From Acinetobacter nosocomialis (GTDB lineage Bacteria; Pseudomonadota; Gammaproteobacteria; Pseudomonadales; Moraxellaceae): a stretch of 64,000 nucleotides of DNA. The stretch spans positions 2,666,001 to 2,730,000 of the forward strand of contig CP107049.1 in assembly GCA_025736915.1 (NCBI GenBank), given 5' to 3'. The notes beneath the pieces were generated by a model. The model saw nothing but the letters and a program-made list of their open reading frames with translations, did not search any database and was not told where the DNA came from. The position numbers were made by a program, and so were the translations under genes. Shown one piece after another: positions 9,314 through 18,022 of this stretch (position 1 is the stretch's first letter; every line of letters begins with the position of its first letter).

Positions 9314-10055
9314 GTTATTTTCTCAAATGATCTGTTGCGGTGCTTTTTCGAGTATATCTGTATTTGCTTTTGCTCAAGAACCTTTAACTCATGATCATTT
9401 ACGTGAACATGGTGGACAGATCTATCAAGCAACAAAGATTGATACTGGCTGGACTCAAAATGAAGAGGGTGAAGGCAGTTTTTCTTCTGAATTGGAAAGC
9501 TGGGGGGGAACGGATGAAAACAAACTGTTCATCAAAGCCCATGTTGAAAAGACCGAGTCGGAAGATGCCAATTATGGCGGTTCAGTACTTTATAGCCGCA
9601 ATGTAGCTGATTATTGGGATGTACAGGCTGGGGTAAACTATGAGCGTTTACAACGGGAAGACGAAAAGCAAGATCGCTGGGCTGGTGTAGTGGGTTTACA
9701 TGGCATGGCGCCTTACTTTTTTGAAACCGATGCATATCTTTATGCAGGTGAAGATCAACTATGGAAGTTAAGTTTAGAAACGGAAAGGGACTTACTCTTT
9801 ACCCAAAAGTTGATTGGTAAACCCTATTTAAAAGCAGATGTTGTTTTACAAGATGAATCTCGCTATGCCAGTAAAACGGGATTATCGAGTTTGCAGGCAG
9901 GTTTTCAAACCCGTTATGAAATCAATAAAAAGGTCATGCCATTTGTTGATGTCGGTTATGGTTATGAAAAAGGTTTAAAGCAAACGGCTTGGCAAACTGA
10001 AACCGACTCTGAACATGGTTGGTATTATGGTGCAGGGTTAACACTTAAGTTCTAA
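9300..10055 (+). CDS. copB: CopB outer-membrane copper resistance protein
   Basis: A 251-residue protein of the CopB/PcoB family: signal peptide (ICCGAFSSISVFAFA), then an outer-membrane beta-barrel pattern of alternating aromatic strands ending in GLTLKF with a C-terminal Phe. I start at ATG 9300 because a strong ribosome-binding site (AAAGGAG) lies just upstream and a signal peptide follows. This overlaps copA by 14 bp, implying coupled translation. It is shorter than the Pseudomonas/E. coli members, lacking their long Met/His-rich N-terminal segment; here that feature sits in CopA. Confidence 0.9.
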   Translation: MRITKLFSQMICCGAFSSISVFAFAQEPLTHDHLREHGGQIYQATKIDTGWTQNEEGEGSFSSELESWGGTDENKLFIKAHVEKTESEDANYGGSVLYSRNVADYWDVQAGVNYERLQREDEKQDRWAGVVGLHGMAPYFFETDAYLYAGEDQLWKLSLETERDLLFTQKLIGKPYLKADVVLQDESRYASKTGLSSLQAGFQTRYEINKKVMPFVDVGYGYEKGLKQTAWQTETDSEHGWYYGAGLTLKF

Positions 10056-10137
10056 TTGCCGAACAAAAAGTAAGCTTAATGACATGCCATTGGTTTATAC
10101 TGATGGCATTGTTTTTTGTGTCAGTTATGGTGCAAAG

Positions 10138-11088
10138 ATGGCTTTAGAAAAACAAGAGAATCAAATAAATGTAAATAAAAGCTGTTCAAGCTGTGGGTGC
10201 TCAAGCGTAGCAACTCAGGACTATTCTATGCCGAGTGAATCTGTGGCGAATAAAATCCAATGGGTGAGTTATTACCATATTCCTCACATGGATTGCGCAG
10301 CAGAAGAGCAAATGGTGCGAATGGCTTTAGCACCTTATGCTGAAGATATTAAAGAACTTGAATTTGATTTACCTACTCGTCATTTAGCGGTATATCACAG
10401 TACAGAAGCTGAAAAAATTACCCAAAGCCTGCAACGCCTAGGTTTAGGGGCAGAGTTGCAACAAACCCAGCCACACTATGAACCCGTTGAAAAGCCTAAA
10501 AAGGTACGTGCTAGCTCTTCAAACCATGCAGCACAAAAACAGGTTTTACAATGGTTGTTACTCATTAATGTTGTGATGTTTTTCATTGAATTTATGGCAG
10601 GCATCATTGCTTCATCGACAGGATTAATCGCTGATTCGCTTGATATGTTTGCTGATGCTGCAATTTATGGCATTGCTTTATTTGTGGTGGGTAAAAATCT
10701 AAATGCACAATTAAAGGCTGCGCATCTTTCGGGTTGGTTGCAGTTTGGCTTAGCCATGATTGTGTTAGTTGATGTACTACGTCGTTTTATATACGGCAGT
10801 GAACCTGTTTCAATTCTCATGATTTTAATTGGTGGTTTAGCGCTTGCAGCCAATGTTAGTTGTCTTTATTTAATGAGAGACCATAAGGAGAGTGGGGCAC
10901 ATATGAAGGCGAGTTATATATTTTCTGCAAATGATGTCATCGTAAACTTAGGTGTCATTATTGCGGGAATATTGGTTGCAATCACAGGTTCTCGTTATCC
11001 TGATCTAATAATTGGGTTAATTATTGTTTTATTTGTTTTAAATGGTGCACGGAAAATCTTACAACTCAAAAATGAACAAGATTTATAG
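10138..11088 (+). CDS. Cation efflux (CDF-like) transporter with Cys-rich and HMA-like N terminus
   Basis: An inner-membrane protein of 316 residues from ATG 10138; an in-frame ATG at 10084 would add 18. Residues 16-21 are CSSCGC. Residues ~45-110 resemble a ferredoxin-like heavy-metal-associated domain whose CxxC is reduced to one Cys (PHMDCAAEE). From ~residue 140 come six hydrophobic segments, the first with IEFMAGIIASSTGLIADSLDMFADA, the HxxxD-type CDF region in which the usual metal-binding pattern appears as DSLDMFAD. Position behind copAB suggests metal export, but the ion is unknown. Confidence 0.82.
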   Translation: MALEKQENQINVNKSCSSCGCSSVATQDYSMPSESVANKIQWVSYYHIPHMDCAAEEQMVRMALAPYAEDIKELEFDLPTRHLAVYHSTEAEKITQSLQRLGLGAELQQTQPHYEPVEKPKKVRASSSNHAAQKQVLQWLLLINVVMFFIEFMAGIIASSTGLIADSLDMFADAAIYGIALFVVGKNLNAQLKAAHLSGWLQFGLAMIVLVDVLRRFIYGSEPVSILMILIGGLALAANVSCLYLMRDHKESGAHMKASYIFSANDVIVNLGVIIAGILVAITGSRYPDLIIGLIIVLFVLNGARKILQLKNEQDL

Positions 11089-11154
11089 ATTTACGGCGGA
11101 CTTGAGTGCGAGTTTGCCTTCATTTTTTATTTTAAAGTAAACTGGGTCTTCACA

Positions 11155-11210
11155 TACTGGAGGAACGACCTCCCCCATAATGGGTAATCATGTCAGGACG
11201 ACCTGACACT
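11155..11210 (+). promoter_or_regulatory. Guanidine-II (mini-ykkC) riboswitch
   Basis: Two small hairpins with the ACGR loop that defines this class. The first is GGAGG (11159-11163), loop AACGA, CCTCC (11169-11173). The second is GTCAGG (11192-11197), loop ACGA (11198-11201), CCTGAC (11202-11207). The second ends 13-22 bases before the possible starts of an SMR guanidinium exporter gene, the classic target. Ligand identity is inferred from the class. Confidence 0.9.
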
Positions 11211-11229
11211 ATAAAAATTAGTGAATGTT

Positions 11230-11550
11230 ATGGCTTGGGCTATTTTAATTTTAGCAGGTGTATTTGAAATCATTTGGGCATATTCTATGAAAATGTCCGA
11301 AGGTTTTACACGCTTAACCCCTAGTGTTATTACCGTAGTTTTTATGATTTTGAGTGTAGTTCTGCTTTCAATATCAATGAAAACGTTACCTCTTGGTACT
11401 GCTTATACGGTTTGGACAGGCATAGGTGCAATTGGATCATTTTTAGTGGGTATATTTTTTCTTAATGAACCTATTGGTGCAATGAGAATGATTGCCGCTG
11501 TACTGATTGTATCAGGACTGCTTCTAATGAAAATTTCGTCTCCATCTTAA
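11230..11550 (+). CDS. gdx: Guanidinium exporter of the small multidrug resistance family (Gdx/SugE)
   Basis: A four-helix inner-membrane exporter of 106 residues. MAWAILILAGVFEIIWAYSM carries the membrane Glu used for proton/guanidinium exchange, and GTAYTVWTGIGAIGSF is the SugE/Gdx signature. From ATG 11230 the protein lines up with E. coli SugE; a GTG at 11221 would add three residues. No clear Shine-Dalgarno sequence is visible, which fits control of translation by the riboswitch just upstream. ogt follows after 11 bases. Confidence 0.92.
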   Translation: MAWAILILAGVFEIIWAYSMKMSEGFTRLTPSVITVVFMILSVVLLSISMKTLPLGTAYTVWTGIGAIGSFLVGIFFLNEPIGAMRMIAAVLIVSGLLLMKISSPS

Positions 11551-11561
11551 AAGGATAAAGT

Positions 11562-12041
11562 ATGTTGCTGTCTTATAAGTATATCAATTCGCCTGTTGGG
11601 CAATTAAAGCTAGTTGCGAATGAAAATGCTTTGGTGGCAGTACTTTGGGACAATGAAAATCCAAAACGTGTTCGACTGGCAGAGCTGGTCGAACAAACTG
11701 AGCATCCAGTTTTATTAAAAACTGAACAACAATTAAAAGAATATTTTGAAGGCAAGCGCCGTGAATTTACATTGCCATTAGATTTTGAAGGTACAGCATT
11801 TCAAAAACAGGTGTGGGCGGCATTACTCAGCATTCCTTATGGTGAAACAAGAAGTTATAAAGAGATTGCTGTTCAAATTGGCAATGAAAAAGCCGTGCGT
11901 GCAGTAGGTGCTGCCAATGGTAAAAACCCGATTTCAATTATTGCACCTTGTCACCGAGTCATTGGGGCAGGCGGTGCCTTGGTCGGTTTTGCTGGTGGTC
12001 TTGATAAGAAAGATATTTTATTAAAATTAGAGCAAAAATAA
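11562..12041 (+). CDS. ogt: Methylated-DNA--protein-cysteine S-methyltransferase
   Basis: Repairs O6-alkylguanine by irreversible transfer of the alkyl group to its own Cys. The active-site motif PCHRVIGAGG puts the acceptor Cys at residue 130. FQKQVWAALLSIPYGETRSY, the helix-turn-helix region, precedes it, and the AVRAVGAANGKNP segment is also typical. At 159 residues it is the short Ogt form without an Ada domain. It is 11 bases behind gdx and may share the riboswitch-controlled transcript. Confidence 0.95.
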   Translation: MLLSYKYINSPVGQLKLVANENALVAVLWDNENPKRVRLAELVEQTEHPVLLKTEQQLKEYFEGKRREFTLPLDFEGTAFQKQVWAALLSIPYGETRSYKEIAVQIGNEKAVRAVGAANGKNPISIIAPCHRVIGAGGALVGFAGGLDKKDILLKLEQK

Positions 12042-12177
12042 GCTATTTTTAGCGCTCGATTTTTTTAGACTTTTCTAATAAGCTGTCAACACTGATATTT
12101 CATGTAAAGCGGCTTTTCTTGCATCGCTATTTTCTGAAATATTAATCTTTTCATAACAAACTCTGGATGTTCTAAAA

Positions 12178-13398
12178 ATGGCTGTCGGCGACGTAACAAT
12201 GCCACAAATGCATGTGGTAAAAGGTGTAAAAATTGGCTCAACAGAAGCATATGTACGTTACCAAAACCGACGAGATTTAGTCATTTTTGAGTTTGCAGAA
12301 GGTTCAAACGTTGCGGGTGTATTTACCCAAAATGCATTCTGTGCTGCACCTGTTCATGTATCGAAAGCTCATCTTGCTCAAGGCAACCCTCGTTATTTAG
12401 TAATTAATACAGGTAATGCCAATGCGGGTACAGGACCTACAGGCTTAAAAAATGCCCAAGACACTTGCGCGAAGTTAGCTGAGCTTGCTGGTGTGAACAG
12501 TTTTGAAGTACTGCCATTTTCTACAGGTGTGATTGGTGAGCAGCTTCCAATGGAGCGTTTACTTGCTGGTCTTCAGCCTGCATTAAATAGCGTACAAGAT
12601 GCTGCTTGGAATGATGCTGCAACTGGCATTATGACGACAGACACTGTGCCTAAAGGTGCATCTGAAAAATTTGAACTTGATGGCATTACTTATACCATGA
12701 CAGGTATTAGTAAAGGTGCAGGCATGATTCGTCCAAACATGGCAACCATGTTGAGCTTTGTAGCTACAGATGCGCCTATTCGCCGCGATTTAGTACAAAA
12801 GCTATTAAAGACCACGGTTGAGCATTCATTTAACCGTATTACCATTGATGGTGACACTTCAACGAATGACTCTTGTATTTTTGTGGCGACTGGTCAGGCA
12901 GGTGGCACTGAAATTACATCAGAAAGCGATGCACGCTACGCGAAAGTATTAGAAGTGCTTGCTCGTGTCATGAACCGTTTAGCGCAGTTAATTATTCGTG
13001 ATGGCGAAGGTGCAACGAAGTTTATTACTGTTGCTGTAGAGGGCGGCGGTAACATTCAAGAGTGTTGTGACATTGCGTATAGCATTGCGCATTCTCCACT
13101 CGTTAAAACTGCACTTTTTGCATCTGACCCGAACTGGGGACGTATTTTAGCGGCAATTGGCTATGCTGGAGTGAAAGACCTAGACGTATCTAAAATTCAG
13201 GTATGGTTAGACGACGTACAAATCTGCAAAGATGGTGGTGCGGCAGAGGACTATACCGAAGAAGCTGGTGCGCGCGTTATGGCACAAACGGAAATTACCA
13301 TTCGTGTTGATTTAGGTCGTGGTCAAGCCAAGGACACAGTCTACACCTGTGACCTATCTTACGACTACGTCAAGATTAATGCAGATTACCGTTCGTAA
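12178..13398 (+). CDS. argJ: Bifunctional glutamate N-acetyltransferase / ornithine acetyltransferase
   Basis: ArgJ recycles the acetyl group from N-acetylornithine to glutamate in arginine synthesis. The precursor cuts itself between Ala and Thr in the motif [11 protein letters not shown]; Thr190 becomes the nucleophile of the beta chain. [12 protein letters not shown] and NTGNANAGTG are further family marks. The 406-residue length is usual. The GTG-less start at ATG 12178 lacks an obvious ribosome-binding site. A terminator follows 17 bases after the stop. Confidence 0.95.
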   Translation: MAVGDVTMPQMHVVKGVKIGSTEAYVRYQNRRDLVIFEFAEGSNVAGVFTQNAFCAAPVHVSKAHLAQGNPRYLVINTGNANAGTGPTGLKNAQDTCAKLAELAGVNSFEVLPFSTGVIGEQLPMERLLAGLQPALNSVQDAAWNDAATGIMTTDTVPKGASEKFELDGITYTMTGISKGAGMIRPNMATMLSFVATDAPIRRDLVQKLLKTTVEHSFNRITIDGDTSTNDSCIFVATGQAGGTEITSESDARYAKVLEVLARVMNRLAQLIIRDGEGATKFITVAVEGGGNIQECCDIAYSIAHSPLVKTALFASDPNWGRILAAIGYAGVKDLDVSKIQVWLDDVQICKDGGAAEDYTEEAGARVMAQTEITIRVDLGRGQAKDTVYTCDLSYDYVKINADYRS

Positions 13399-13414
13399 AT
13401 ATTCAGTTATAATC

Positions 13415-13439
13415 AAGCCTCGACAAAGAGGCTTTTTTA
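13415..13439 (+). terminator. Rho-independent terminator after argJ
   Basis: Stem AAGCCTC (13415-13421) / GAGGCTT (13428-13434) with loop GACAAA, followed by TTTTT. Confidence 0.8.
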
Positions 13440-13543
13440 TTAGCCCCAACTTTTGATATTAAATGATTCAATCCGTAAATCATTTAAGCAGTAACGTTAT
13501 ATGCGAGCAGGTATGTCAGCATGAAGGATAGAGAAGACGTTTT

Positions 13544-14608
13544 ATGAGTGATGCGACTTTAATTGCCAACGATGCAAAAAACATTGTACAAGCGCATTTA
13601 GACCGTTTAGGTGAGCCAAAAGACAATCGCTTAAGTGAAGAAGCAAAACAACAAAAGTTTGCACAGATCGAAGCAGAGCTCAAAAAACGTGATGCTGTCC
13701 TTGTTGCTCACTATTATTGCGATCCGGATGTACAAGAACTTGCTGAAAAAACAGGTGGATGCGTTTCTGACTCTTTAGAAATGGCCCGTTTCGGACGAGA
13801 TCATGCAGCCTCTACACTGGTTGTGGCTGGTGTAAAGTTTATGGGAGAAACAGCTAAAATTCTGTCTCCTGAAAAAACAATTTTAATGCCAACACTTGAA
13901 GCAACCTGTTCACTCGACTTAGGTTGTCCAGTTGATGAGTTCACGGCATTTTGTGATCAGCACCCTGACCATACCGTAGTTGTTTATGCCAATACATCTG
14001 CTGCTGTTAAAGCACGTGCAGATTGGGTAGTGACTTCAAGCTGTGCTGTTGAAATTGTTGAGCATCTAGATAGCTTGGGCGAAAAAATTATTTGGGCACC
14101 AGATCAGCACTTAGGTCGCTATATTCAAAAGAAAACTGGTGCTGATATGTTGCTTTGGGATGGTGCATGTATTGTGCATGAAGAATTCCGTGCACGTGGC
14201 ATTGCCAACATGAAAGCACTGTATCCAGATGCGGCTGTATTGGTACATCCAGAGTCACCAGAGTCGGTTGTAGAAATTGCCGATGCGGTAGGTAGTACTT
14301 CTCAACTCATTAAAGCTGCGCAGACTTTGCCAAATGAAAGACTCATTGTGGCAACTGACCGCGGTATTTTCTACAAAATGCAGCAAGCGGTACCAAATAA
14401 GATTTTAGTTGAAGCGCCAACAGCGGGTGAGGGGGCAACTTGTCGTTCATGTGCTCATTGTCCGTGGATGGCAATGAATGAACTCGACGGAATTTTAGAA
14501 GTTTTACAAAAAGGTGATCAGGAAATACACGTTGATCCAGCGCTAGCTGAACGTGCCAAAATGCCTTTAGATCGAATGTTAGCCTTTAGTGCATCGTTAA
14601 AACCTTAA
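13544..14608 (+). CDS. nadA: Quinolinate synthase A
   Basis: Condenses iminoaspartate with dihydroxyacetone phosphate to quinolinate in de novo NAD synthesis; a cytoplasmic [4Fe-4S] enzyme. Cluster-ligand cysteines fall in [26 protein letters not shown] and [32 protein letters not shown] near residue 50 and [15 protein letters not shown] are substrate-site motifs. The 354-residue length is normal. ATG 13544 is chosen for its match to the family N terminus; the upstream AAGGATAGAG is an acceptable ribosome-binding site. Confidence 0.96.
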   Translation: MSDATLIANDAKNIVQAHLDRLGEPKDNRLSEEAKQQKFAQIEAELKKRDAVLVAHYYCDPDVQELAEKTGGCVSDSLEMARFGRDHAASTLVVAGVKFMGETAKILSPEKTILMPTLEATCSLDLGCPVDEFTAFCDQHPDHTVVVYANTSAAVKARADWVVTSSCAVEIVEHLDSLGEKIIWAPDQHLGRYIQKKTGADMLLWDGACIVHEEFRARGIANMKALYPDAAVLVHPESPESVVEIADAVGSTSQLIKAAQTLPNERLIVATDRGIFYKMQQAVPNKILVEAPTAGEGATCRSCAHCPWMAMNELDGILEVLQKGDQEIHVDPALAERAKMPLDRMLAFSASLKP

Positions 14609-14674
14609 AAAACCTCAAAATGCTTGTTAAATATACATTTGATAAGGATTTTTAACTTTTTTTTAGAATAGGTG

Positions 14675-14703
14675 TTGACGTCTGAGGGCGTCGCGCCTAG
14701 AAT
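14675..14703 (+). promoter_or_regulatory. Sigma-70 promoter of the tRNA cluster
   Basis: TTGACG (14675-14680), a 17-bp spacer, and TAGAAT (14698-14703), followed by a GC-containing discriminator (GCACACC). It lies 48 bases before the first tRNA, and no other promoter-like pair lies closer. Confidence 0.75.
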
Positions 14704-14750
14704 GCACACCGTACCGCACGATGTGCGATACAGCAAAAGCTGAGATAGAT

Positions 14751-14827
14751 CGGAGCATAGCACAGCCTGGTAGTGCACCTGGTTTGGGACCAGGGGGTCG
14801 TAGGTTCGAATCCTACTGCTCCGACCA
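14751..14827 (+). tRNA. tRNA-Pro(TGG), copy 1
   Basis: Acceptor arms CGGAGCA / TGCTCCG close the molecule, the anticodon loop is TTTGGGA between CCTGG and CCAGG (anticodon TGG), the T arm carries GGTTCGAATCC, and CCA is encoded. The sequence is identical to the copy at 15074. Confidence 0.97.
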
Positions 14828-14883
14828 CTTAAAATAATATTTTAAGATCGGCGAAGTATCGCATGATAAGCATCATCGGTTAA

Positions 14884-14960
14884 GCGCCTGTAGCTCAGTT
14901 GGATAGAGCATCCGCCTTCTAAGCGGATGGTCACAGGTTCGAATCCTGTCAGGCGCGCCA
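14884..14960 (+). tRNA. tRNA-Arg(TCT)
   Basis: Acceptor GCGCCTG / CAGGCGC, D arm TAGCTCAGTTGGATAGAGCA, anticodon stem TCCGC / GCGGA with loop CTTCTAA (anticodon TCT), T arm GGTTCGAATCC, encoded CCA. Confidence 0.97.
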
Positions 14961-14993
14961 TTTGGTAGCTTGGTACATAGAACTTATTTGATG

Positions 14994-15069
14994 GTGGATG
15001 TAGCTCAGTTGGTAGAGCCCTGGATTGTGATTCCAGTTGTCGCGGGTTCGAATCCCGTCATTCACCCCA
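14994..15069 (+). tRNA. tRNA-His(GTG)
   Basis: Acceptor GTGGATG / CATTCAC, discriminator C and encoded CCA; anticodon stem CTGGA / TCCAG with loop TTGTGAT (anticodon GTG). The extra 5' G(-1) of tRNA-His would be base 14993, which is G in the sequence. Confidence 0.96.
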
Positions 15070-15073
15070 ATTT

Positions 15074-15150
15074 CGGAGCATAGCACAGCCTGGTAGTGCA
15101 CCTGGTTTGGGACCAGGGGGTCGTAGGTTCGAATCCTACTGCTCCGACCA
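15074..15150 (+). tRNA. tRNA-Pro(TGG), copy 2
   Basis: All 77 bases match the copy at 14751, including the encoded CCA. It starts four bases after the tRNA-His CCA, so it must be processed from the same precursor. Confidence 0.97.
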
Positions 15151-15197
15151 TATTTTAAAAGCGTTTAAGCTTTGAAAATATCTCAAATATTGAAAAG

Positions 15198-15235
15198 AAT
15201 TTCTTCTAGTCTTACAGATAGAAGGAATTTTTTTG
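15198..15235 (+). terminator. Terminator of the tRNA operon
   Basis: An 11-bp stem, AATTTCTTCTA / TAGAAGGAATT with one G-T pair and a 10-base loop, followed by a run of six T. Confidence 0.75.
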
Positions 15236-15295
15236 TTTTTATATATTTAAATTTTAATTCATACATACTCCAATATTTGAACGTGTTTATATAAG

Positions 15296-15365
15296 CTCTG
15301 TTCTCTGTTCTCTGTTCTCTGTTCTCTGTTCTCTGTTCTCTGTTCTCTGTTCTCTGTTCTCTGTT
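15296..15365 (+). repeat. Heptanucleotide tandem repeat (CTCTGTT)x10
   Basis: Ten perfect tandem copies of CTCTGTT, ending inside the stop codon of the minus-strand gene add (TTA at 15364-15366 on the plus strand). On the add mRNA this is a 3' tract of AACAGAG units. Such a perfect short repeat should change copy number by slippage. Confidence 0.97.
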
Positions 15366-16359
15366 ATTGATATTTCTGCCTTAACTCATCTTTTTCTCGA
15401 TCTGATAGAAATGCGATTTTTAGGCCGTTTTCTTGAGCTGTATAAATTTGCTCAGGGCTTAAACCTGCTAATGGGGCGGCAGTAAAATATTCATGTTGTA
15501 TCTCAATGCCTTCTACCGCTGGGTCATCTGTATTAATGGTGGCAAGCACACCATGTTCTAAAAATGTTTTTAATGGGTGTTCTGCTAAAGACGGTACTGT
15601 ATTGGTTTGAATATTTGAAGTGAGACAAGATTCAATACCAATCTGGTGTTTAGCTAAATAATCTAAAAGTTTTAAATCTTGAACCGCTTTAACACCATGT
15701 CCAATTCTTTCGGCTCCTAATTCTTCAATAGCTTGCCAAATACTTTCTGGGCCGGCAGCTTCACCTGCATGTACCGTAATGTGCCAACCTGCATCACGTG
15801 CTTTTTTAAAGTGCTCAATAAATAAATTGCCCGGAAAACCAAGCTCATCACCAGCAAGATCCAACGCTTTAATATCATTTTTATGGGCAAGTAGGGCATT
15901 TAATTCTTTTTCGCAGGCTTCTTGGCCAAAAGTACGGCTCATAATGCCAATTAAATTCGCTTTTACGCCGTAGGCCTGACTGCCTTCTTTGACTCCAGCA
16001 ATCACAGCTTCAACTACGCCTTCAAGTGGAAGTTGATGTGTCATTCCCATATAACCTGGTGAAAAACGTAGTTCTACATAATCTAGGCCTTGTTGGGCAG
16101 CATCCTGCATGTTTTCAAAAGCAGTACGTTTGCAGGCATCTAAACTCGCTAATACTTTTACGCCCCAGTCGAGCTTTGATAAAAAACTTAATAAGTCAGG
16201 TTGGTTATCCATCACTTGTACGTGTGGTCGTAAAGATTCAATGTCGTAAGCAGGTAAATCTAAATGGTATTGTTGCCCCAATTCTAAAATAGTTTGAATA
16301 CGGATGTTGCCATCAAGATGGCGGTGTATATCAGTAAGCGGAAGCGTTTTTGTAATCAT
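15364..16359 (-). CDS. add: Adenosine deaminase
   Basis: Deaminates adenosine and deoxyadenosine to inosine and deoxyinosine in purine salvage; a cytoplasmic zinc enzyme. Zinc and catalytic motifs are [10 protein letters not shown] (two metal His), [12 protein letters not shown] (metal His and catalytic Glu), ERIGHG, and [11 protein letters not shown] start at ATG 16359 ([17 protein letters not shown], 331 residues), which matches the usual N terminus; a frame open to 16554 adds only low-complexity residues. The protein is strikingly like the enterobacterial Add over its whole length. The stop codon is formed by the last unit of a heptamer repeat. Confidence 0.95.
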   Translation of the reverse strand: MITKTLPLTDIHRHLDGNIRIQTILELGQQYHLDLPAYDIESLRPHVQVMDNQPDLLSFLSKLDWGVKVLASLDACKRTAFENMQDAAQQGLDYVELRFSPGYMGMTHQLPLEGVVEAVIAGVKEGSQAYGVKANLIGIMSRTFGQEACEKELNALLAHKNDIKALDLAGDELGFPGNLFIEHFKKARDAGWHITVHAGEAAGPESIWQAIEELGAERIGHGVKAVQDLKLLDYLAKHQIGIESCLTSNIQTNTVPSLAEHPLKTFLEHGVLATINTDDPAVEGIEIQHEYFTAAPLAGLSPEQIYTAQENGLKIAFLSDREKDELRQKYQ

Positions 16360-16759
16360 AGATTTCTTCTTATCTGTTCGTATCAATTCATCATGCCTAT
16401 TTAGAGCTGCTGATAAAAGTTTGGATTTGCTATGTTTTTGTGAAAAGCGTTGAGTTGAGTTTTTTGAACTTACTATATTTGTATAAGTTTTAATTTTGAT
16501 GACATTGTTCTGGCCTAAGAAGACAACGCAGTCTGTGTAAGATACAAGCACCAAGATTTTTATTGTTTTAATTTCGCTGCGCCTGTTTTTGTTGACTCTT
16601 CAACAATAGATTGGCTGAAGAATGGTCATTGGTATTTTGCTTTTTAGTTGTAAAGATGAATAAAGGCTTGCTAAAGACCAAACTGATAAAGCGATTAATT
16701 TATCTGTAGAAATCTATTTCTGGCAAGTAAATGAAAAAGAAGAAATAGGAAGCGCTCAA
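16360..16759. other. Divergent promoter region of add and the alcohol dehydrogenase
   Basis: 400 bases of AT-rich sequence between divergent genes. The AGAAGAAATCT before add is a weak ribosome-binding site. I see no convincing operator, RNA or additional gene. Confidence 0.5.
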
Positions 16760-17935
16760 ATGAAGTCGGTACTTTGTCATCAAGCAAAATTACAAGTGGT
16801 GGACCAACCGAAATTAACGCCTGCAAAAGGACAGGTGTTATTGGAAGTGGTGCGATGTGGGATCTGTGGCTCTGATTTACATATGCAACACCACTGTGAC
16901 CACATGCATGATTTGGCTGCACGTGTCGGGTTTAATGGTTTAGCTAAGTCCACAGACCCGTTTGTACTAGGACATGAATTTTGTGGCAAGGTTTTAGACT
17001 ACGGTCCAAAAACACGTCATAAATTTAAAGCTGACACACTCGTTTGTGCAATGCCGCTTTTAAATGTAGATCAGCATGGTTATTTGTCTACAGGGCTTTC
17101 TCCAAATGCTTCGGGTGGTTATGCCGAGCAAGTATTGGCTCAATCGAGCTTGATGTTTGAAGTACCCAACGGTCTAGATGCAGATAGTGCTGCCATGACT
17201 GAACCGATGGCGGTTGCATTGCATGCCGTTCGCCGTAGCCGTGTGAAAACCAGTGAGCCTGCTATTGTGATTGGCTGCGGACCTGTTGGGCTAGGCGTTA
17301 TATTAATGCTTAAAGCAGCTGGAGTTAAAACTGTAGTTGCCAGCGACTTTTCACCAAACCGCCGTAAGCTTGCCGAGCAATGCGGTGCAGATATTGTGGT
17401 AGACCCTAAAGAGACATCGCCATTTGCTAACTGGAAAGAGTTTGGTTTACTTGGCAATGTTTCTGATGCCATTAACATGGGCATGGGGCTGTTTGATAAG
17501 TTGCAAGCGACACGCTTACCTTGGTGGCATGGATGGCGAATGATTGATAAATTGGGTGCTCTGCCAAAGCGTCCTGTTATTTTTGAGTGTGTGGGCGTAC
17601 CGGGTGTTTTACAGCAAATTATTGAAGGTGCACCTTTATTTTCCCGAATTGTTGGGGTGGGTGTGTGCATGCAAAGTGACAAAATAGAACCCGCACTTGC
17701 AATTAATAAAGAGTTAGAAATTCAGTTTGTGTTGGGTTATACACCGCTTGAGTTTCGAGATGCGCTACACATGATTGCAGAAGGTAAAGTGAACTGCTCA
17801 CCGCTGATTACAGGTGTTGTTGGTTTAGAAGGTGTTACCAATGCATTTGAAGCGTTACGTGACCCTGAACAGCACGCCAAAATCTTGATTGACCCTAAAC
17901 GTAGAGGTTCAGATATTCAATTGATGAGTCATTAA
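16760..17935 (+). CDS. Zinc-dependent medium-chain alcohol dehydrogenase
   Basis: A 391-residue MDR-family oxidoreductase. Catalytic zinc motifs are CGICGSDLH (near residue 36) and GHEFCGKV (near residue 74). The NAD(P)-binding Rossmann motif is AIVIGCGPVGLGVI near residue 170, followed by ASDFSPNRRKLAEQCGAD. The four-Cys structural zinc loop of classical alcohol dehydrogenases is absent. The substrate is unknown. Ribosome-binding site AGGAAGCG lies before ATG 16760. It stands alone, ended by a hairpin terminator. Confidence 0.85.
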   Translation: MKSVLCHQAKLQVVDQPKLTPAKGQVLLEVVRCGICGSDLHMQHHCDHMHDLAARVGFNGLAKSTDPFVLGHEFCGKVLDYGPKTRHKFKADTLVCAMPLLNVDQHGYLSTGLSPNASGGYAEQVLAQSSLMFEVPNGLDADSAAMTEPMAVALHAVRRSRVKTSEPAIVIGCGPVGLGVILMLKAAGVKTVVASDFSPNRRKLAEQCGADIVVDPKETSPFANWKEFGLLGNVSDAINMGMGLFDKLQATRLPWWHGWRMIDKLGALPKRPVIFECVGVPGVLQQIIEGAPLFSRIVGVGVCMQSDKIEPALAINKELEIQFVLGYTPLEFRDALHMIAEGKVNCSPLITGVVGLEGVTNAFEALRDPEQHAKILIDPKRRGSDIQLMSH

Positions 17936-17960
17936 TTCAAAGTCATTTACGCTTAACTAA

Positions 17961-17993
17961 AAGGTTGTGATCTTATCAATCACAATCTTTTTT
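17961..17993. terminator. Bidirectional terminator between convergent genes
   Basis: Stem GGTTGTGAT (17963-17971) / ATCACAATC (17979-17987) flanked by A and T runs, between the dehydrogenase and the minus-strand LysR gene. Confidence 0.75.
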
Positions 17994-18022
17994 ATGCGTA
18001 TAGATCGCACAAAGCTGCTGAG

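Noticed and set aside
15296..15365. CRISPR-like array
   Set aside because: The unit is only 7 bp with no spacers; it is a simple tandem repeat.
16360..16554. N-terminal extension of add
   Set aside because: The extra 65 residues have no conserved pattern, while ATG 16359 gives the usual Add N terminus.
17140..17682. 180-codon minus-strand ORF inside the alcohol dehydrogenase gene
   Set aside because: It lies fully antisense to a gene with clear zinc and NAD motifs and its own translation resembles no protein.
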